Shown here: positions 34,701 to 46,875 of the stretch, in pieces
Position numbering within the stretch: the stretch's first letter is position 1
How the letters are laid out: each line of letters opens with the position of its first letter
NCBI GenBank assembly: GCA_021234155.1
Contig: JAJEKV010000659.1
Location: 1 to 64,000 of the forward strand
Length of the DNA: 64,000 nt
DNA from: Isoetes taiwanensis
Taxonomy: Eukaryota > Streptophyta > Lycopodiopsida > Isoetales > Isoetaceae
Direction: 5' to 3'
Notes under the pieces: model-generated
Seen by the model: the letters and a program-made list of their open reading frames with translations, nothing else
What the model was told of the DNA's origin: nothing
Databases searched by the model: none
Translations under genes and position numbers: made by a program

Positions 34701-36239
34701 TAATAGAGGTTTGTATTCCGCGAGTCATAGGGTTTTTACCTCAGAAATGTTAAGTTTGAAGCGATTGCAATCGATATCAAAAACATAATAATATGCCATA
34801 TCAGAGCTAAGGAAAGAAATAAACCTCTATGCATAAAATTTGGGCTCACTTTCGATCCTGCTAACCTCAGCGTGACAATAGAGAGACAAACCTGTAAATA
34901 TGCAGACTCATCACGGGCATAATCAACTACTTGAGGATTTCATGGCGTGAAAAAATCTAACTCTTGCAAGAGTGCTTTCCACGGATAGATAAATCTTCTA
35001 CATTTTACTACGGGAACTATAGTCTAACCTGATGTGGCATGTCTACGAGGCGAGTCTTCAAGAATCAATGCGATTGCCTTGTGATTCTAGTCTAAATCTG
35101 CCAATAACAACTCCGGACCCGACAAGTTGTGGGACCACAAAAGGTGACCTCTTCATCTCGAGAAGCGAGCCAAGGCACGAAAAAATATTAAGCTGCTTAC
35201 CATAGCTGCACCTAAAAAGCCACGGCCCACATAGGCTTATGCTTCTGAAATGGCATTATATGAAAACACGACCATTTGCCTCATGCGAAAATCCCTCAAT
35301 CCATCAAAGGCCCGGAGGCTACAGGCATCTCAATCGGATGTCTTTGTTCAAACCGACAAAAAGAATGAGAGATAAACAATAGTGACGGCTTGCTTTGCAT
35401 ACGCTGCGTTAAGTTGCTTTAGCCCAATCATAGCGAGCACAACAAAGCAATGCTAGAGATGATGAAGGCTACGAAGAGGTCGCCGGTATTTGGAGTACAA
35501 TCTCGGATATCAAAGCGGATGTCACAACTAAAGGGCTGCTCCAAGAATGCCAGCGATAAAAAATAAACTTAGAAATAGCTACGAACCTAAATCTAAATCT
35601 TCAAGTTCGAACTGCGGGAATCAACCTTGAAGCAACACGACGAGCCAGCCGACCATAGCCGGCAAGTTTTGGGGCTAAACCTGTTGCCATGCAACTTGAT
35701 GGCAAGCGTGCACCAAGGAGCCAAACCAATGCAGTAAAAAAAACAATGATCAATCATAAGCAAAGGCCATTGACAAGAAAATAAACTAATGGCAAACTAG
35801 CTTAGCTTTGCAAATCTTTGCATCAACGGTCGATCGACACATTTTAGAGGCCCCAATGCACACGCATAAAGAAAGCGAAGGCAAATCTTTATTCCGCTTA
35901 TGCAAAGGCCCCCAAATCCGGTGCGAGAAGGGAGGGCAGAATCCGAGGTCTTGAGAAGCCATAGCGAGTAAATTTTGGATGGCCGAAAGCATTTCTGAGG
36001 CGGCGACCCGGTTTTAGCGATCATCGGCATATACTGGGTATATGCAGCATATACTTGAATATGCCCACATACCCACATAAGCGAGGGTTTGCCCCCCTAG
36101 GGCAACCCAAAATATTAATGTTAAAAAGACCATACATTGCCGCATAGCGTTATTGCAATAAAATTGATTCTCATATTATCATAAAATATGATAATTATGC
36201 ACGACATATTCGAGTTGCCGTTTTGGGAATGGCCCCGGC
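31767..36239. other. Long stretch without recognised genes
   Basis: AT-rich to about 35.0 kb, then more balanced composition to 36.1 kb. A 53-bp-spaced duplication of 'aaaacatcatgagtgttgtg' lies at 33181 and 33234. The open frames at 34203-34466 and 35797-36078 have no domain signature. The end (36020-36090) repeats a sequence seen near 31600. Confidence 0.35.
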
Positions 36240-38640
36240 TTGGATGGCTTCCATAATCACGAATTTCATGGACAAACTCAAGAGGTTGTGGCAGAAGGAC
36301 TCCATGAAACAATGGGAAATGTTGACCTGCAAATATGGGTCACGACAATATCTAAACAATTGACATCAAATGTTGGTTCGTACGATACCCCTGTAGATGA
36401 TAAAAACTTGAAGAGAAAGAGATGTGTGCAGCGTAGAGCAAAGGCAGGGGCTCAAGCTTTAGGACTAGAAGACAGAGTTGCAGGTCCAGCAGAATGTCCT
36501 ACTAGTAAAAGCAGTTTCAACAAGATTGCATGGACATGGAATTTCTCTCCTCCTCATGACCTTGGTAACATGGATTATAGATGTTTGTATTGTGGTCTAT
36601 GCAATGGATGGCAAAGCTCCCATTTAAAAAGACTTGTCAGGCATGTGCTGATAGAAACGTTCAGCTTTCATTGATTCCAGAACTACCACAAACATTATTT
36701 GAGCTATATACGAGAACAGATAGCTTGAGTGATCACTTTTGAACGAACATTAGAAAGTACAATAATATATTCTTATTATGTCGAGGGCGGAGGCCCGAGA
36801 CATTTTAACCATACACAAAATGGGCCGAATTTTTTTTTGCATAATACCCGAGGGATCAGGGCATTATCTACCTTAACAACGTGATCCAAGCGTTTATCTC
36901 ATATCCAGCGAAGGATGCAGGCTTGCAGCAGCTGCGTCTCTTGTTTCTGCCACAACAGCTTGGCGATGGCATAACATCCTAGGTTTTTATGCATTCAGAT
37001 GCATAACATTTGGGACAGTGTGTTATAGCTGATAACGGGCTTTGATCCAGCGGCTGAGATCTGATCTCAGCCTATAAACGTGAGGATTACGTTGTTAAGG
37101 TAAGTGTACAAAGTGCATGCAGCATGGTAAGTGCACAAAGTATTATTCTTGTGCATTTTCAGATGAGACAACAGTTGTTGATGGATATCCATTGTATCAA
37201 AGAAGGAATTTGGTGGCCAAAAAATGAAAAAAGGGATATAAATTTAGACAACAAGATGAATTATGCCATATAATCTGTGGCTGATATCGTACTTCAAGTG
37301 CCATATCAATGTTGAGGTATATGCTGTTGTTAAGGCCTATAAATATTTGCACAAATATGTCTACAAAGGGCAGGATATGATCAATGTGAATTTAGAAGCA
37401 ACGAGTGATGGTGCATTTACTAGCAGGGCACCTACTATAAATCATGATGAGGTTGAGCAATTCTTGAATGCACGCTACTTCTCAGCTTCTAAGACATCAT
37501 GGAGAATACTTTCATATAAAATACAGCAACATTTTTCCCATGTCAATAGATTGGCTCTGCATCTCCCGATGCAACAAGATATATACTATTGAGAAGGTAT
37601 GAGCGTGGACACTATAATCCCAGGGGATGCACTTAGTAATAAAAGGGTATGGACATCTGCGTTCGAAGTGTGCCCAAAAACATCCCTAGTATACTGATCT
37701 GTGGAAGCTAATTTAACCCCTAAAGTATATATTTTGCCCCAGATAATGGCAAAAAAACCCCCTAATAGTAAGTATACAAATACTGAATGGTAAAAAAAAC
37801 CCCCCTTTCTTGCATGCACATGTCTCGTACTGCAAAGAATACTGAATCCCCCGGGACTATAATAAGTAAGAATAATGGGACGACATTGACAATTTTTTTC
37901 AAGATGAATGCATCTGGAAATAGAGAGGCTATTCAATTGCTCTACCATGATTTTCCTAAAAAGTTTACTTATGATAAACCTAGTAAGACATGGAAGAAGA
38001 GATCCAACAACCAGAAGTAAGTGCACTGCACATTCAAGGTTCAAGATACCGATACACATAGATGAAACATCAACTTGCAACATTCCAAAGTAATCTGAGC
38101 CGAAAATTTTGATAAGAGCAACTCGCATGATTATATGGGATGAGGCCCCAATTATGTATAAACATGTCTATGAAGCATTGGAGAGAATGCTCTATGTCCT
38201 GATATCATGTGACAAATTATTTGAGGGATTTATTGTTGTTTTGGTGGGAGATTTTCGTCAGGTTCCATTTGTGGTTCCACAAGGAAGTCGACCCCAAATT
38301 GTGCATGCTTCCGTGGAGTACTCTTACATATGGGAACATGTCCAGAAACATAAGCTCAATATAAATATGCGCATAATGAACAATAAGGGAAGAGATGCGG
38401 AAGAGTGGAAGGCGTTTGCTGACTATCTCCTATGATATGGAGATGGACTTGAAACTACATTTCCCAACATTGGATCAGATGTAATACGTCTTCTGGAAGA
38501 GATTTGTGTCAAGTTGCAGGACCTAAATGACTTGCTAGCCATATCATTCCCCGATATTTTAATGAATTATAGAAGTGTATCCTATTGGGTGCAAAGGGCA
38601 ATCCTTACGCCACTAAGTATGATTTATCTACATTTCGAGA
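36240..38640 (+). pseudogene. Helitron Rep/helicase protein, N-terminal two-thirds, broken
   Basis: The order of blocks matches Helitron proteins. 'MDYRCLYCGLC' (36570-36610) is the zinc-binding part. 'LIPELPQTLFELYTRTD' and 'NIRKYNN' follow (36670-36760), then the MITE, then 'VVDGYPLYQRRN' (37160-37210). The Rep-type Helitron_like_N region spans 37263-37592, with 'CHINVEVYAVVKAYKYLHKY', 'VYKGQD' and 'NARYFSASKTSWRIL'. The helicase start follows with 'FFKMNASGNREAIQLLYHD' (37890-37960), 'HSRFKIPIHIDETSTC', 'MIIWDEAPIMYKH' (Walker B region, 38136-38170), 'VVLVGDFRQVPFV' and 'YWVQRAILTPLS' near 38600. The C-terminal helicase is absent. Frameshifts, an unrelated ~240-base gap near 37.62-37.86 kb and stops make it inactive. 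The Helitron termini were not found. Confidence 0.88.
36871..37100. mobile_element. 230-bp MITE inserted in the Helitron
   Basis: Ends CCTTAACAACG and CGTTGTTAAGG are perfect inverted repeats that continue imperfectly to about 28 bases ('gatccaagcgtttat' against 'ataaacgtgaggatt'). TA flanks both sides (36869-36870 and 37101-37102), consistent with a TA target duplication. Helitron coding similarity resumes on both sides. Confidence 0.8.
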
Positions 38641-41346
38641 TTAGTAGATAAATTCACTTCTTAAGGCTAGTCGAGAGGTTTCCCTTAGATTAAGAGTTCC
38701 TTGCATCTCTTGCGTCTTCATAAGTCGTCTTTGAGCCTCTCCCTTTATAGTCGCTTGTCTAGCTGCCTCACTAAAATTGCTTTGTTATAGGCTTGGTTTG
38801 CTTCGTATTTGGTGTACTCTTGGTGCATTACTCCAGGTCGCTTCCTATTTTGAGAACCCAGAAGGATGCATGAAAGCCGATTTGTCTTTTCTCCATTTGC
38901 GACATCTGCAGCCTGCTGTTCTTATTTGCCTTGGTAAATAAATTGTGTTTCATTTTCTGAGTTGAATACTTCTTTTTGACAATACTTTTTGTATTATGTG
39001 TTTCATCTGTTGGTTAGACTATTGTGCTTTTGAGTTGCAGCTATAGGTTCAAATCCAAGCCACGTGCATTTCTTTTTTGCCATGTTGCAAGTCTTTTTCT
39101 TGAAGAGTTTTGAATTCAAACTGCTTTAAGGTCTGCAAGTCAATTCTTTTTTGCCATGTTGCAAGTCTTTTTCTTGAAGAGTTTTGAATTCAAACTGCTT
39201 TAAGGTCTGCAAGTCTTTTCCTGGTTTGCTTAGGGGCTCGAATTCAAGCTATCTTGTGGAAATGACATTTCCTTTTTTATGTTTTGCTCGTTGTCATAGT
39301 CTTTCATAGCCTTGTATAAACCTCATGTTGGCTTAGTTTTATGCATCAACTAAATTGTTCCCAGCCTGCTCTTAGCCTTTCTGCTTAGGTCACGTTGTCC
39401 TGCTAATTTTTCCTTCCTTCTAGGAGTTACACTTCGTCAAGTGACAAACTGCACAGACAATTTAGATTTTGGATTTGCTTGCTAATATCTGCATGATATA
39501 AAATAAACGTTACTTTTTAAACATGGAGATCATATTGGGTTTGAATTTTGTTTGGTGTCTCACCTTATTTGGGTGCCTTACCAGTTTCATTGTGGATCAT
39601 CCCCACTTTATCCTTACTAGCTTCATTGTCAATCATTTCTGCTTTATCAGATTTAGAAACTTGACTGGAGAGTAGCCATGTTTATAGGACCTCCAAAAAT
39701 TATGCTTCACTGACTGGCTTCCTATGATTATGTCAAATCCTTCACCTTCTCTTCTTGGCTATAATGGCTTTAAAATTTGTAGTTAAAAGGTTTTTTTGTA
39801 TTTTTTGAGACTTCGAAGCTTGCCTCGTGCTTGCTTGAAGGCCCTTCATACCTCTGCCATTTTTATCAAACAGTTAGGTTTGTTTCTTGAAGTTTCTTGA
39901 AAAAAGGTAGCGGCAGCATGTCTATTAGGGCACCATTACTTGGCACTGGTGTAAGCTGCTTATCTTTAACAGATGAGGTACCTTTTTCTTTCTCTTACAT
40001 CATGAGTTTGTATTGGGCTGGTACGGTCATCTGCATTAGCATGTAGCTGTTTGTCTAGTGATGTGTTTTGGAGTTGCTTTCATGCTTAGCTTGCATATTG
40101 AAATTGCATACTGACACATCTGAGAACTATAGTGTTGGATATTTGCCATCATATTGGGTATTTGCTGGGGAGTTTTTGTCTCTTACAGACCAAATCTTCT
40201 TCTGCTAGCCCATTACAGTCTTGTTTTCTTATGGATTCCAGTAGCATCACGTTTCAAATTGTTTCTTATCTTTAGAAGGCTCGCATGCACATTTGGCCTT
40301 TGTGGAATACATTGAGGGTTTAACCCAAGCAATCTACATTCTGAACCTTTAAGGATCGAAGTTAGATAACCTTTAAGAATCGAAGTTAGATTCCTTCATC
40401 CATAGCTGAGTGGGTTCTTTTGAGTTGCATGGTCATTCAATGTATTGTCTACATTTCATTTGAGTTCTTAATTGCGTCAGTCCTTTTATGTGCTTATAAT
40501 TGTTTTGAGTTTATTCTATTTGGTTTCCTTGGTGTTCGTTCTACCTCTGGTGCAGGATCCTAAGACTCCTACATAGAGCTCCCCAAGTTTCTACTCCATT
40601 TTGTATTTGTACCGAGTATTGAGGATAGGGCGTTTTTTGTTTTGGGACATTTTGACGAGAACTCCAACAACGATCTGCTATGATTGCCTCTAACATATGT
40701 GTGTTTCTTCATTGGTATCGTAGAAGTTGAGGGTGCGACTCTTGACTTTTCCCCCTCCCAATAGGTTGGATCAAGAGTGCCAAATTTGTAAGATAGTGGA
40801 TTTTAGACTGCATATGGGTCTGCTTTTCGAATAGTTTTAGAAGTCTTTGCACTATTTGCAACTGGCTGGTTGGCATAAAAGTATCTATTCTAACTTATTT
40901 TCATGTTGGAGCTCGAGTTGTAGCTTCCTATCATGTTTGTTGAGTTTTGTGTTTTCTTAGTGTGTGAAGGGTTTACATTTAAGTTGCTTCATTTTTCTTG
41001 CACTAGCTGAGTTAGGTTCAGGGTTAGTTCCAATATGTTATGGGCCTTTGATGTCAAACTAAGTGTGCTAGCCTATATTCAGTATAAGTTTAGTTGGATT
41101 TATGATTGAAGTTGCATTTGATAAACCTTTGTGAACCTCAGCAGCAGCGACAAAGAGTTTTTGCTCAGCTTGCTTTAGTAATAGGTGATGCCTTGCTGAC
41201 ATTTTAATGTTGAGGCCTGTGTTTTTTGGAAGTCGCTTCTTGACATATATAGTTGTCTAGTTTCGCGTTGTTGCAAGTGATTCTGTAATAAGCCTGCTCT
41301 TTGACATGTTTCATTATGTCTTAATACCAATTTCACAGATTAAGTT
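38640..41346 (+). repeat. T-rich dispersed repeat, copy 1
   Basis: T-rich sequence on the plus strand without open frames. The part from about 40200 to 40760 is clearly related to 58800-59290: shared 'gcatgcacatttggccttt'/'gcatgcatacttggcctt', 'gagttcttaattgcgtc', 'gtgtttcttcattg'. It ends where the LINE poly-A tail begins. It could be a non-coding part of an old retroelement; identity unknown. Confidence 0.6.
39071..39215. repeat. Perfect 74-bp tandem duplication
   Basis: 'tcttttttgccatgttgcaa' through 'ggtctgcaagtc' occurs twice head to tail with no visible difference, so it is recent compared with its surroundings. Confidence 0.95.
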
Positions 41347-44300
41347 TTTTTTTTTTCTTTTTCTTTTTTTTGAAGGACTTGAGCCTTTATTATCCAGAGA
41401 AAGTCTGCAGTACAATGGGGACTAAAACTTCGGTGGGAGAATGTCCACCGGATCAAAACCCCCTCAAATAATAAAACATCTAAACAATATGAAAAGCAAG
41501 CAAAAACTCATAAGTAAGTATGAATCTGAAGATAGTGCTCCCAAATGTGGCTCTTCACCTCATTAGCAATTGATGAGCACCTGAATGCTTTGACAAATCG
41601 TTGTTGGGCATCAAGAAGGATATGTGCATCTGAACAAGCAAGACCTTTGAATATGAGAAGATTCCTTCTTTTCCAAATGGACCAAATGATCCATGCAAAA
41701 GCCAAATGAAATGCCCTTTTTGCCAAATTATCCCAACTACTTGGATAGACTGCTAATAACACATACTGGCTATTCAAATTGCAACGAAAGAGGCCTTGAA
41801 GCCACAACCAAGCATGTCTGACATGTCTACACAGGAAGAAGCAATGCTTAATTGTATCGTCCTGTGCACATAAGGGACAAAGTGCAGATACCTTTTGGGC
41901 CGAAATCGTGCACCGAATATTAAGCGGCGGAACAGCGATGAATGACTTGCCACCATAAAAAAGCGGATACTTTGGGATGAAGTAGTTTATCCCATACCCA
42001 TTTCCATCTTTTGCTTCGCCGATCCCTAGGAATGATCAAAGGCCACTTGGATGAAGGAGGCAAGACGTCCGCAGCAAGTAAGACCTTGTACATGGAATTC
42101 ACCAACTTATCTGCTTTGACACACTCATGAACTACCCAAGGCTGGGGATCATCCACTTGTGCTACTCGAGGAAGAATTGAAGACACCTTCTGCTAAATAG
42201 CCCGATCCCACCTTAAAAGGAGGAACTTAGCTCTAAAACTCTTCCCATGTCAACAAGCGCCTTTGATTATTATACCGATCAGATATCATATATACACCGC
42301 TGCTCTCCATCGGCTAGCGTCAATGGGTGGACTGAAGATACCAGAGGACCACCGTCCAATGGAAGCCACCAACAACTTGCAGTAGTGCTAGTGTGCGCAA
42401 GATGGTGAAAATGAAACAGAGATTGTACAATCTCCCACGCAACTAGCAATCCTCTAAGAAATGGAGCGCATTAGGGTATGCGGTCGGTGGATAAAAGCGA
42501 GCCGGGGAAAAGTGGCCTAAGAGATCGAGACCCAAAAGAAATGCACATTTGCAAAAGACCGATAAACAAGGCGGGGAACCCGGAGACTCATCCACATTAT
42601 TCAAAATTCTCCAAATAAACTTAGAAATCACCTTGCTCGCAAAAGAAAAATTGATCATCCCAAAGTCGCCAAAATGCTTTGGCAACATGCACTTTTCCCA
42701 ACCTGATTTTGACAAGAAGACACCCTCCTCTGATTTCCCCGGATGAAGTTCCCGACAACCCCCGATGATAAGTTGTACCTTTGACGTGGAGCCAACATGA
42801 GCGAAGCCATATACACATGGGTGCTACTTAAAGCCCGACTTAGCCACAACTATTCGTCCCCTGCACAGGAAAGTTTCATTTGTGGACTACAAGAAAAGGT
42901 GCTTTTCAAGCCCTTAATCCTTTGTCTCCCACGATCTCCTGATGATATATGAACACCTACAGGGGATACCAAGAAGTTTGGTTGCTTTTACCATGGGAAG
43001 GATCTTCCATGGATAGGCGATTACACATGGTGGAACTGGAGAGTCCAATGCCCATAGTCTTTGTGCATACGCCAACCCACGTAAATACCGGATGCTAGGA
43101 AAAAGAATCCAACAAGGAAAGGCGGCGTGCAAATTTTGCTCATCGCCCTCGGAAAAAGGAAAGTGTCATCCGTGATATTGATTCTGAGATCTCCACGCTA
43201 CCCATTGTTCATAGAAAGTCCATGCAAGATTCCCTCCCGCGGCTAGAAGAGAGAAGACACCGGCAAGGACCTGCGCCTGGCTAGTAAATAACAATGGGAG
43301 CCGAATGGACAGCCCGGCCGGATGCCAACGACCCACCTGAAAGAATCTTTGAGGGTTCCCCTTGGAAGAGAATAGAAGAGCGAAAGCAAGAATAATGAAG
43401 CCTCATGACATCAGCTGTGAATTGTGCATCAAAACCAAAGCATAAGAGACATTTATCTAAGAAGGCCCAGTCGACACTGTCATACTTTTTTGCAAAGTCC
43501 AGCTTCAAATATACAATTTCATGGCCTTGAAGTCGAGCCCAGTAAATACCTTCATAGGCAGTAGCGACATTGCTTAATATGCATCGTCGGATGTAAAATC
43601 GAATGTAGAGGATATGGAATCAACAAGAATATCCCGAAGCTTTTGTGCATAAGCTTTGGCAAAAATCTTGTACATAGAAGATAGTAGGGTGATAGGGCGC
43701 CAGTCCGAAATTGTTGAAGGTTTCTTACACTTAGGAATAAGAGAAATGCAGCCCGAGTTAAGAATTTTGTCTAGACGCCTCTACCTCTTGAAATCTTGAA
43801 ACGCGTCGTACACATCATCGCCAACCAATTCCCATAACTCTGAAAAGAACTCCATAGGAATACCATCAATTCAGGAACACTTTCCTTTCTTCAAAAAGGA
43901 AGGTAGCATCTGCTAAATCATTCACCGTAATCTCGCTTCTAGAGTAGCTCTGTTCCTGGATATAATAGAATGTAACTTTGAGAGACACCATCGCAAAAAA
44001 GCTTGTTTCAATTTTTGCAGCTCTAAAGGAAGTCCGTGCAATGATCCCCTCTTTGAACCATTGGGGCCCCTTTAACTTGAGCATGATGAACTTGCTTCGA
44101 CTTCCATCGTCTAATGCTGGCCAAAATCGCTTCTCTGGGCATCCGATGGTACAAATGGACCGCAAGCCACTAATTGTTGATGGGAGCAATCAAAATTTCT
44201 CGATTAGCGAAAGAACTTGGCGACAACCCCAATTCTTAGCAAAGGGCTTCCAAAGAGCTAGAGCATCAACAATCCGGCCATTCCTTTCCTTCTCACAAAA

Positions 44301-44715
44301 AGAGGGACTAGGCTTGCTTTGCATTCATCTTTAAACTCATCATCCCCGCAAGTATGAAGTGTTTAACTTGAAATAAGTCTTGGTCCGCTATGCCCCATCC
44401 CGAGAACAAAGAGAAATCTGCGGATTGTGATCCATGTTTTGACGAGAGAAATTATGCAAATATGTAGCCGCCAATGCATTATAATATCCCCTGTCATGGC
44501 GTGCATATGCTCTAGCAGCCCAAGCCAGCCATTGCACTAAGTGAAGATTCCATCGCCATCCACCTCTACCAAACCACGGTCATGCATCAAGACCGCCATT
44601 GTTCACGTTCAAAGCCTTGGATGATTACGATCCTCTGCCACCGATCAACTTCCAACTCCACCATATTGAAGTCACCCACCAACAACCATGAAACGCATTT
44701 GGTCAAACTAGTTTG
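41347..44715 (-). pseudogene. LINE (L1-like) ORF2, 3' part, split by Gypsy insertion
   Basis: Minus strand. It begins with the end of the endonuclease ('SWLLVGDFNMVELEV', ~44685-44640), continues through 44189-43866, the reverse transcriptase core ('MKLDFAKKYDSVDWAFLDK', 43508-43281), 'LPKHFGDFGMINF' (42715-42443), and the zf-RVT domain ('HPKVSAFLWWQVIHR', 42186-41920; 'FAWIIWSIWKRRNLLIFKG', 41807-41508). It ends in a poly-A tail at 41371-41347, seen as poly-T on the plus strand. The domain order is that of plant L1 ORF2, which nicks target DNA and reverse-transcribes its own RNA there. Many frameshifts. The 5' half lies beyond the Gypsy element at 57628-58765. Confidence 0.88.
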
Positions 44716-46207
44716 TGGACGTTCTAGGCACGCGATATACGGCCTCAAGACGATGATGATCTGGCAAAACCGCCAGCGTACATGCCGCCAATCGGTCGGC
44801 GTGTGCGTAGCGTGTAATTAAGCAAGGACGCCCTAGGGGGGCAACTTGTAATGGTGCGCACACTTAGCAATGCATGCACCTTTTAGACCTTTAACCCATT
44901 AAAGGTAGACCAAAGGGTCATGGAAACCCTAAACCTAAGCGATAGCCTACATAAGGCACCAAACCCTAACATTCCCTTTTTAAGCCCATTGGACCTTGAG
45001 CTCGGTTGGTCGTTAATGAGGAGTCAATTCCAACTCCCACGATCTGCAAGTGTGACTTGTCGGATCATCCTTCGACCACATCCGGCGGAAGCGAGAGACA
45101 TGGATGCCTTCGGATCAAAGAGAAGGAACGGGGATCGGTATTTGGTCGATTGAATAGCCTAAACCTTATTCCAACCTTGAACCCAGAGGGTTTAGCCTAT
45201 TAAATCGCCCTTAGTAGCCAAGCGAGATCCACGAGATCGATTCTAACTAAAGAACCTAACTCTATGTATTAGATTAGTTCTTATTACTTATGTTCATATG
45301 ATGGACTTGGATGTATTACGTGGACTCATTGTATTGGGAAGGGGGGTAGAGACCTAAAGCTTAGTAGATGATGCTCCTAGCTAGTCCCTCTTAGTGCATT
45401 AGTAGAATTCGCCTGTGCATAGGAGCCCACCCAGGTTGTGGGTGAAGGGGCGGACCGGGCTTAGAATGAGGTTAGGTGTTGACCCTTTGGCATCCCTCGG
45501 TGTGTAAGGCCCTAGGGGGATGAGTGACTAGGTCTAATGGCTTGCCGAAAGTGTGGGTAAGGCATGGGCCTCGACACCCGCGGGGTGGTGTTCACCTTCC
45601 AGTGGGTTAAAGTCGAATAAGGGCGGTGGCTCTCCCTGGTCACCTTGGGTCAGCATGTAGATCTGCGGAGGGGCGATCCCTACCGCCCCATCGGGACTGG
45701 GGAGATGTAACCCGAGGGAATAGCCCCCGACCATGCACCCGGCCGGATCAGGTCCCAACGCTTTTCAACCTACTCGCAAAGTGTGCCTGAGGGGCGGATG
45801 GAGTGGACAACCCTAAGCCATGTTCTTATGCCAGCCCAATCCATTGTCATGATTAAATGCATGCGCTGAACTCACGGAGACCCAAGCTAGTCCGGGCCAT
45901 CCCCGGAGTCCGAGCCTTGGGTAGGAACTTCCTTTGTATTGTGTTGATCTTTGTCTATGCGGATATTGATGTGCCACCCTTTGAGGTGGATATATGATGT
46001 TATGTTAACACGTGTATGTTTATGCTTCGCAGCTTAGGTAGGCCCCGAGGAAGGCGAGGGTAAAATGACCCCTTCACTCTTCCCACTTGTGGACTCTAGG
46101 ATCCATGGTGATATGTGGAGGGCCCCGATCGGTGTGGGCTGGTGGGGGATGAACTCCCTGTTTGTACACAGTGCGGGCTCCGTGATATCACAGTGGGGGA
46201 CATCACA
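44716..46207 (+). repeat. 5' LTR of the chromovirus
   Basis: About 1492 bases, starts TGGACGTTC, ends GGACATCACA. The alternative start two bases upstream (TGTGG) is possible but would not give matching target duplications. Shares long identical blocks with the 3' LTR, for example around 45255-45330 and 56665-56735. Confidence 0.93.
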
Positions 46208-46208
46208 A

Positions 46209-46219
46209 TGGTATCGAGC
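46209..46219 (+). promoter_or_regulatory. Primer-binding site of the chromovirus
   Basis: TGGTATCGAGC, equal to the initiator-methionine tRNA complement TGGTATCAGAGC with one base missing, one base after the LTR end. Confidence 0.9.
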
Positions 46220-46410
46220 TATGTTCTTGGAGACCAAGAGCAAAGCGACCATGCTCCTTAGAGTACTAACTTGATAGGATCCTCAAGCCTCGAAAAGTGG
46301 GAAAAAAATTTTCTCATTTTTGGTAGTTTATGCTAAGCTAGTAACAATTAAGTGAATTGGAACTTAATAAGACTAAAAAGAATGAGCGAGAACCTCCTCG
46401 GGCAAAGGTG

Positions 46411-46477
46411 GTCTCACATTACGGCGCTGGTCAAAGAACTAAACTTTAGTTTTGAGCTGGGGCGCTACCGTGGAGAT
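46411..46477. repeat. Hairpin copy 1 in chromovirus leader
   Basis: Inverted repeat around 'aactaaactttagttt' with outer arms 'gtctcacattacggcgct' and 'ggggcgctaccgtggagat'. First of four related hairpins in the element. Confidence 0.8.
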
Positions 46478-46591
46478 ATCGAGCCAAGAATACACTAAAC
46501 TTGATGAATTTGAGAAAAGTAATATGGTAAGGCTAGTTCCAAGGTAGGAATTAATTAGAATAGCATGTTTAAATTACTTAAAAATGTGTAA

Positions 46592-46642
46592 GATCTCACA
46601 GCTAGCACCTGGTCTAAAAACTAAACTTTAGTTTTTGAGCAG
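46592..46642. repeat. Hairpin copy 2 (partial)
   Basis: Left arm 'atctcacagctagcacctgg' and the palindromic centre 'aactaaactttagttttt' are present; the right arm is cut after 'gagcag'. Confidence 0.75.
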
Positions 46643-46875
46643 TACAATTAACCAATGAGACCAATAAGTAGAAAAAAAAGTCTGAAATAAGTGTAAGTTT
46701 TAAGTAAATAGGTGCCTTGGCATGTTAAATAGAGCAACTTGAATGTTGACCTAAAATTTGCCAAGCTATAAATAGAAGTAGACCCCCCTCATTTTATGCG
46801 TTTCCCTTTGAAATCTGCTCCCGCTCCCCTAAAGGCATCTTTTGGCCCGATATCCAATTGTCGAACCGGTCAAAC

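Noticed and set aside
36240-36674. BED zinc finger of a hAT transposase
   Set aside because: The Cys pattern and the following 'LIPELPQTLFEL' and 'NIRKYNN' fit the Helitron N-terminal region better, and Helitron coding continues on the same strand.
37586-38128. 180-codon minus-strand ORF
   Set aside because: Antisense to the Helitron Rep/helicase coding region on the plus strand.
44709-44713. Alternative chromovirus start at TGTGG with target duplication TAGTT
   Set aside because: The bases after the 3' LTR are GTTTG, which match only if the element starts at 44716.
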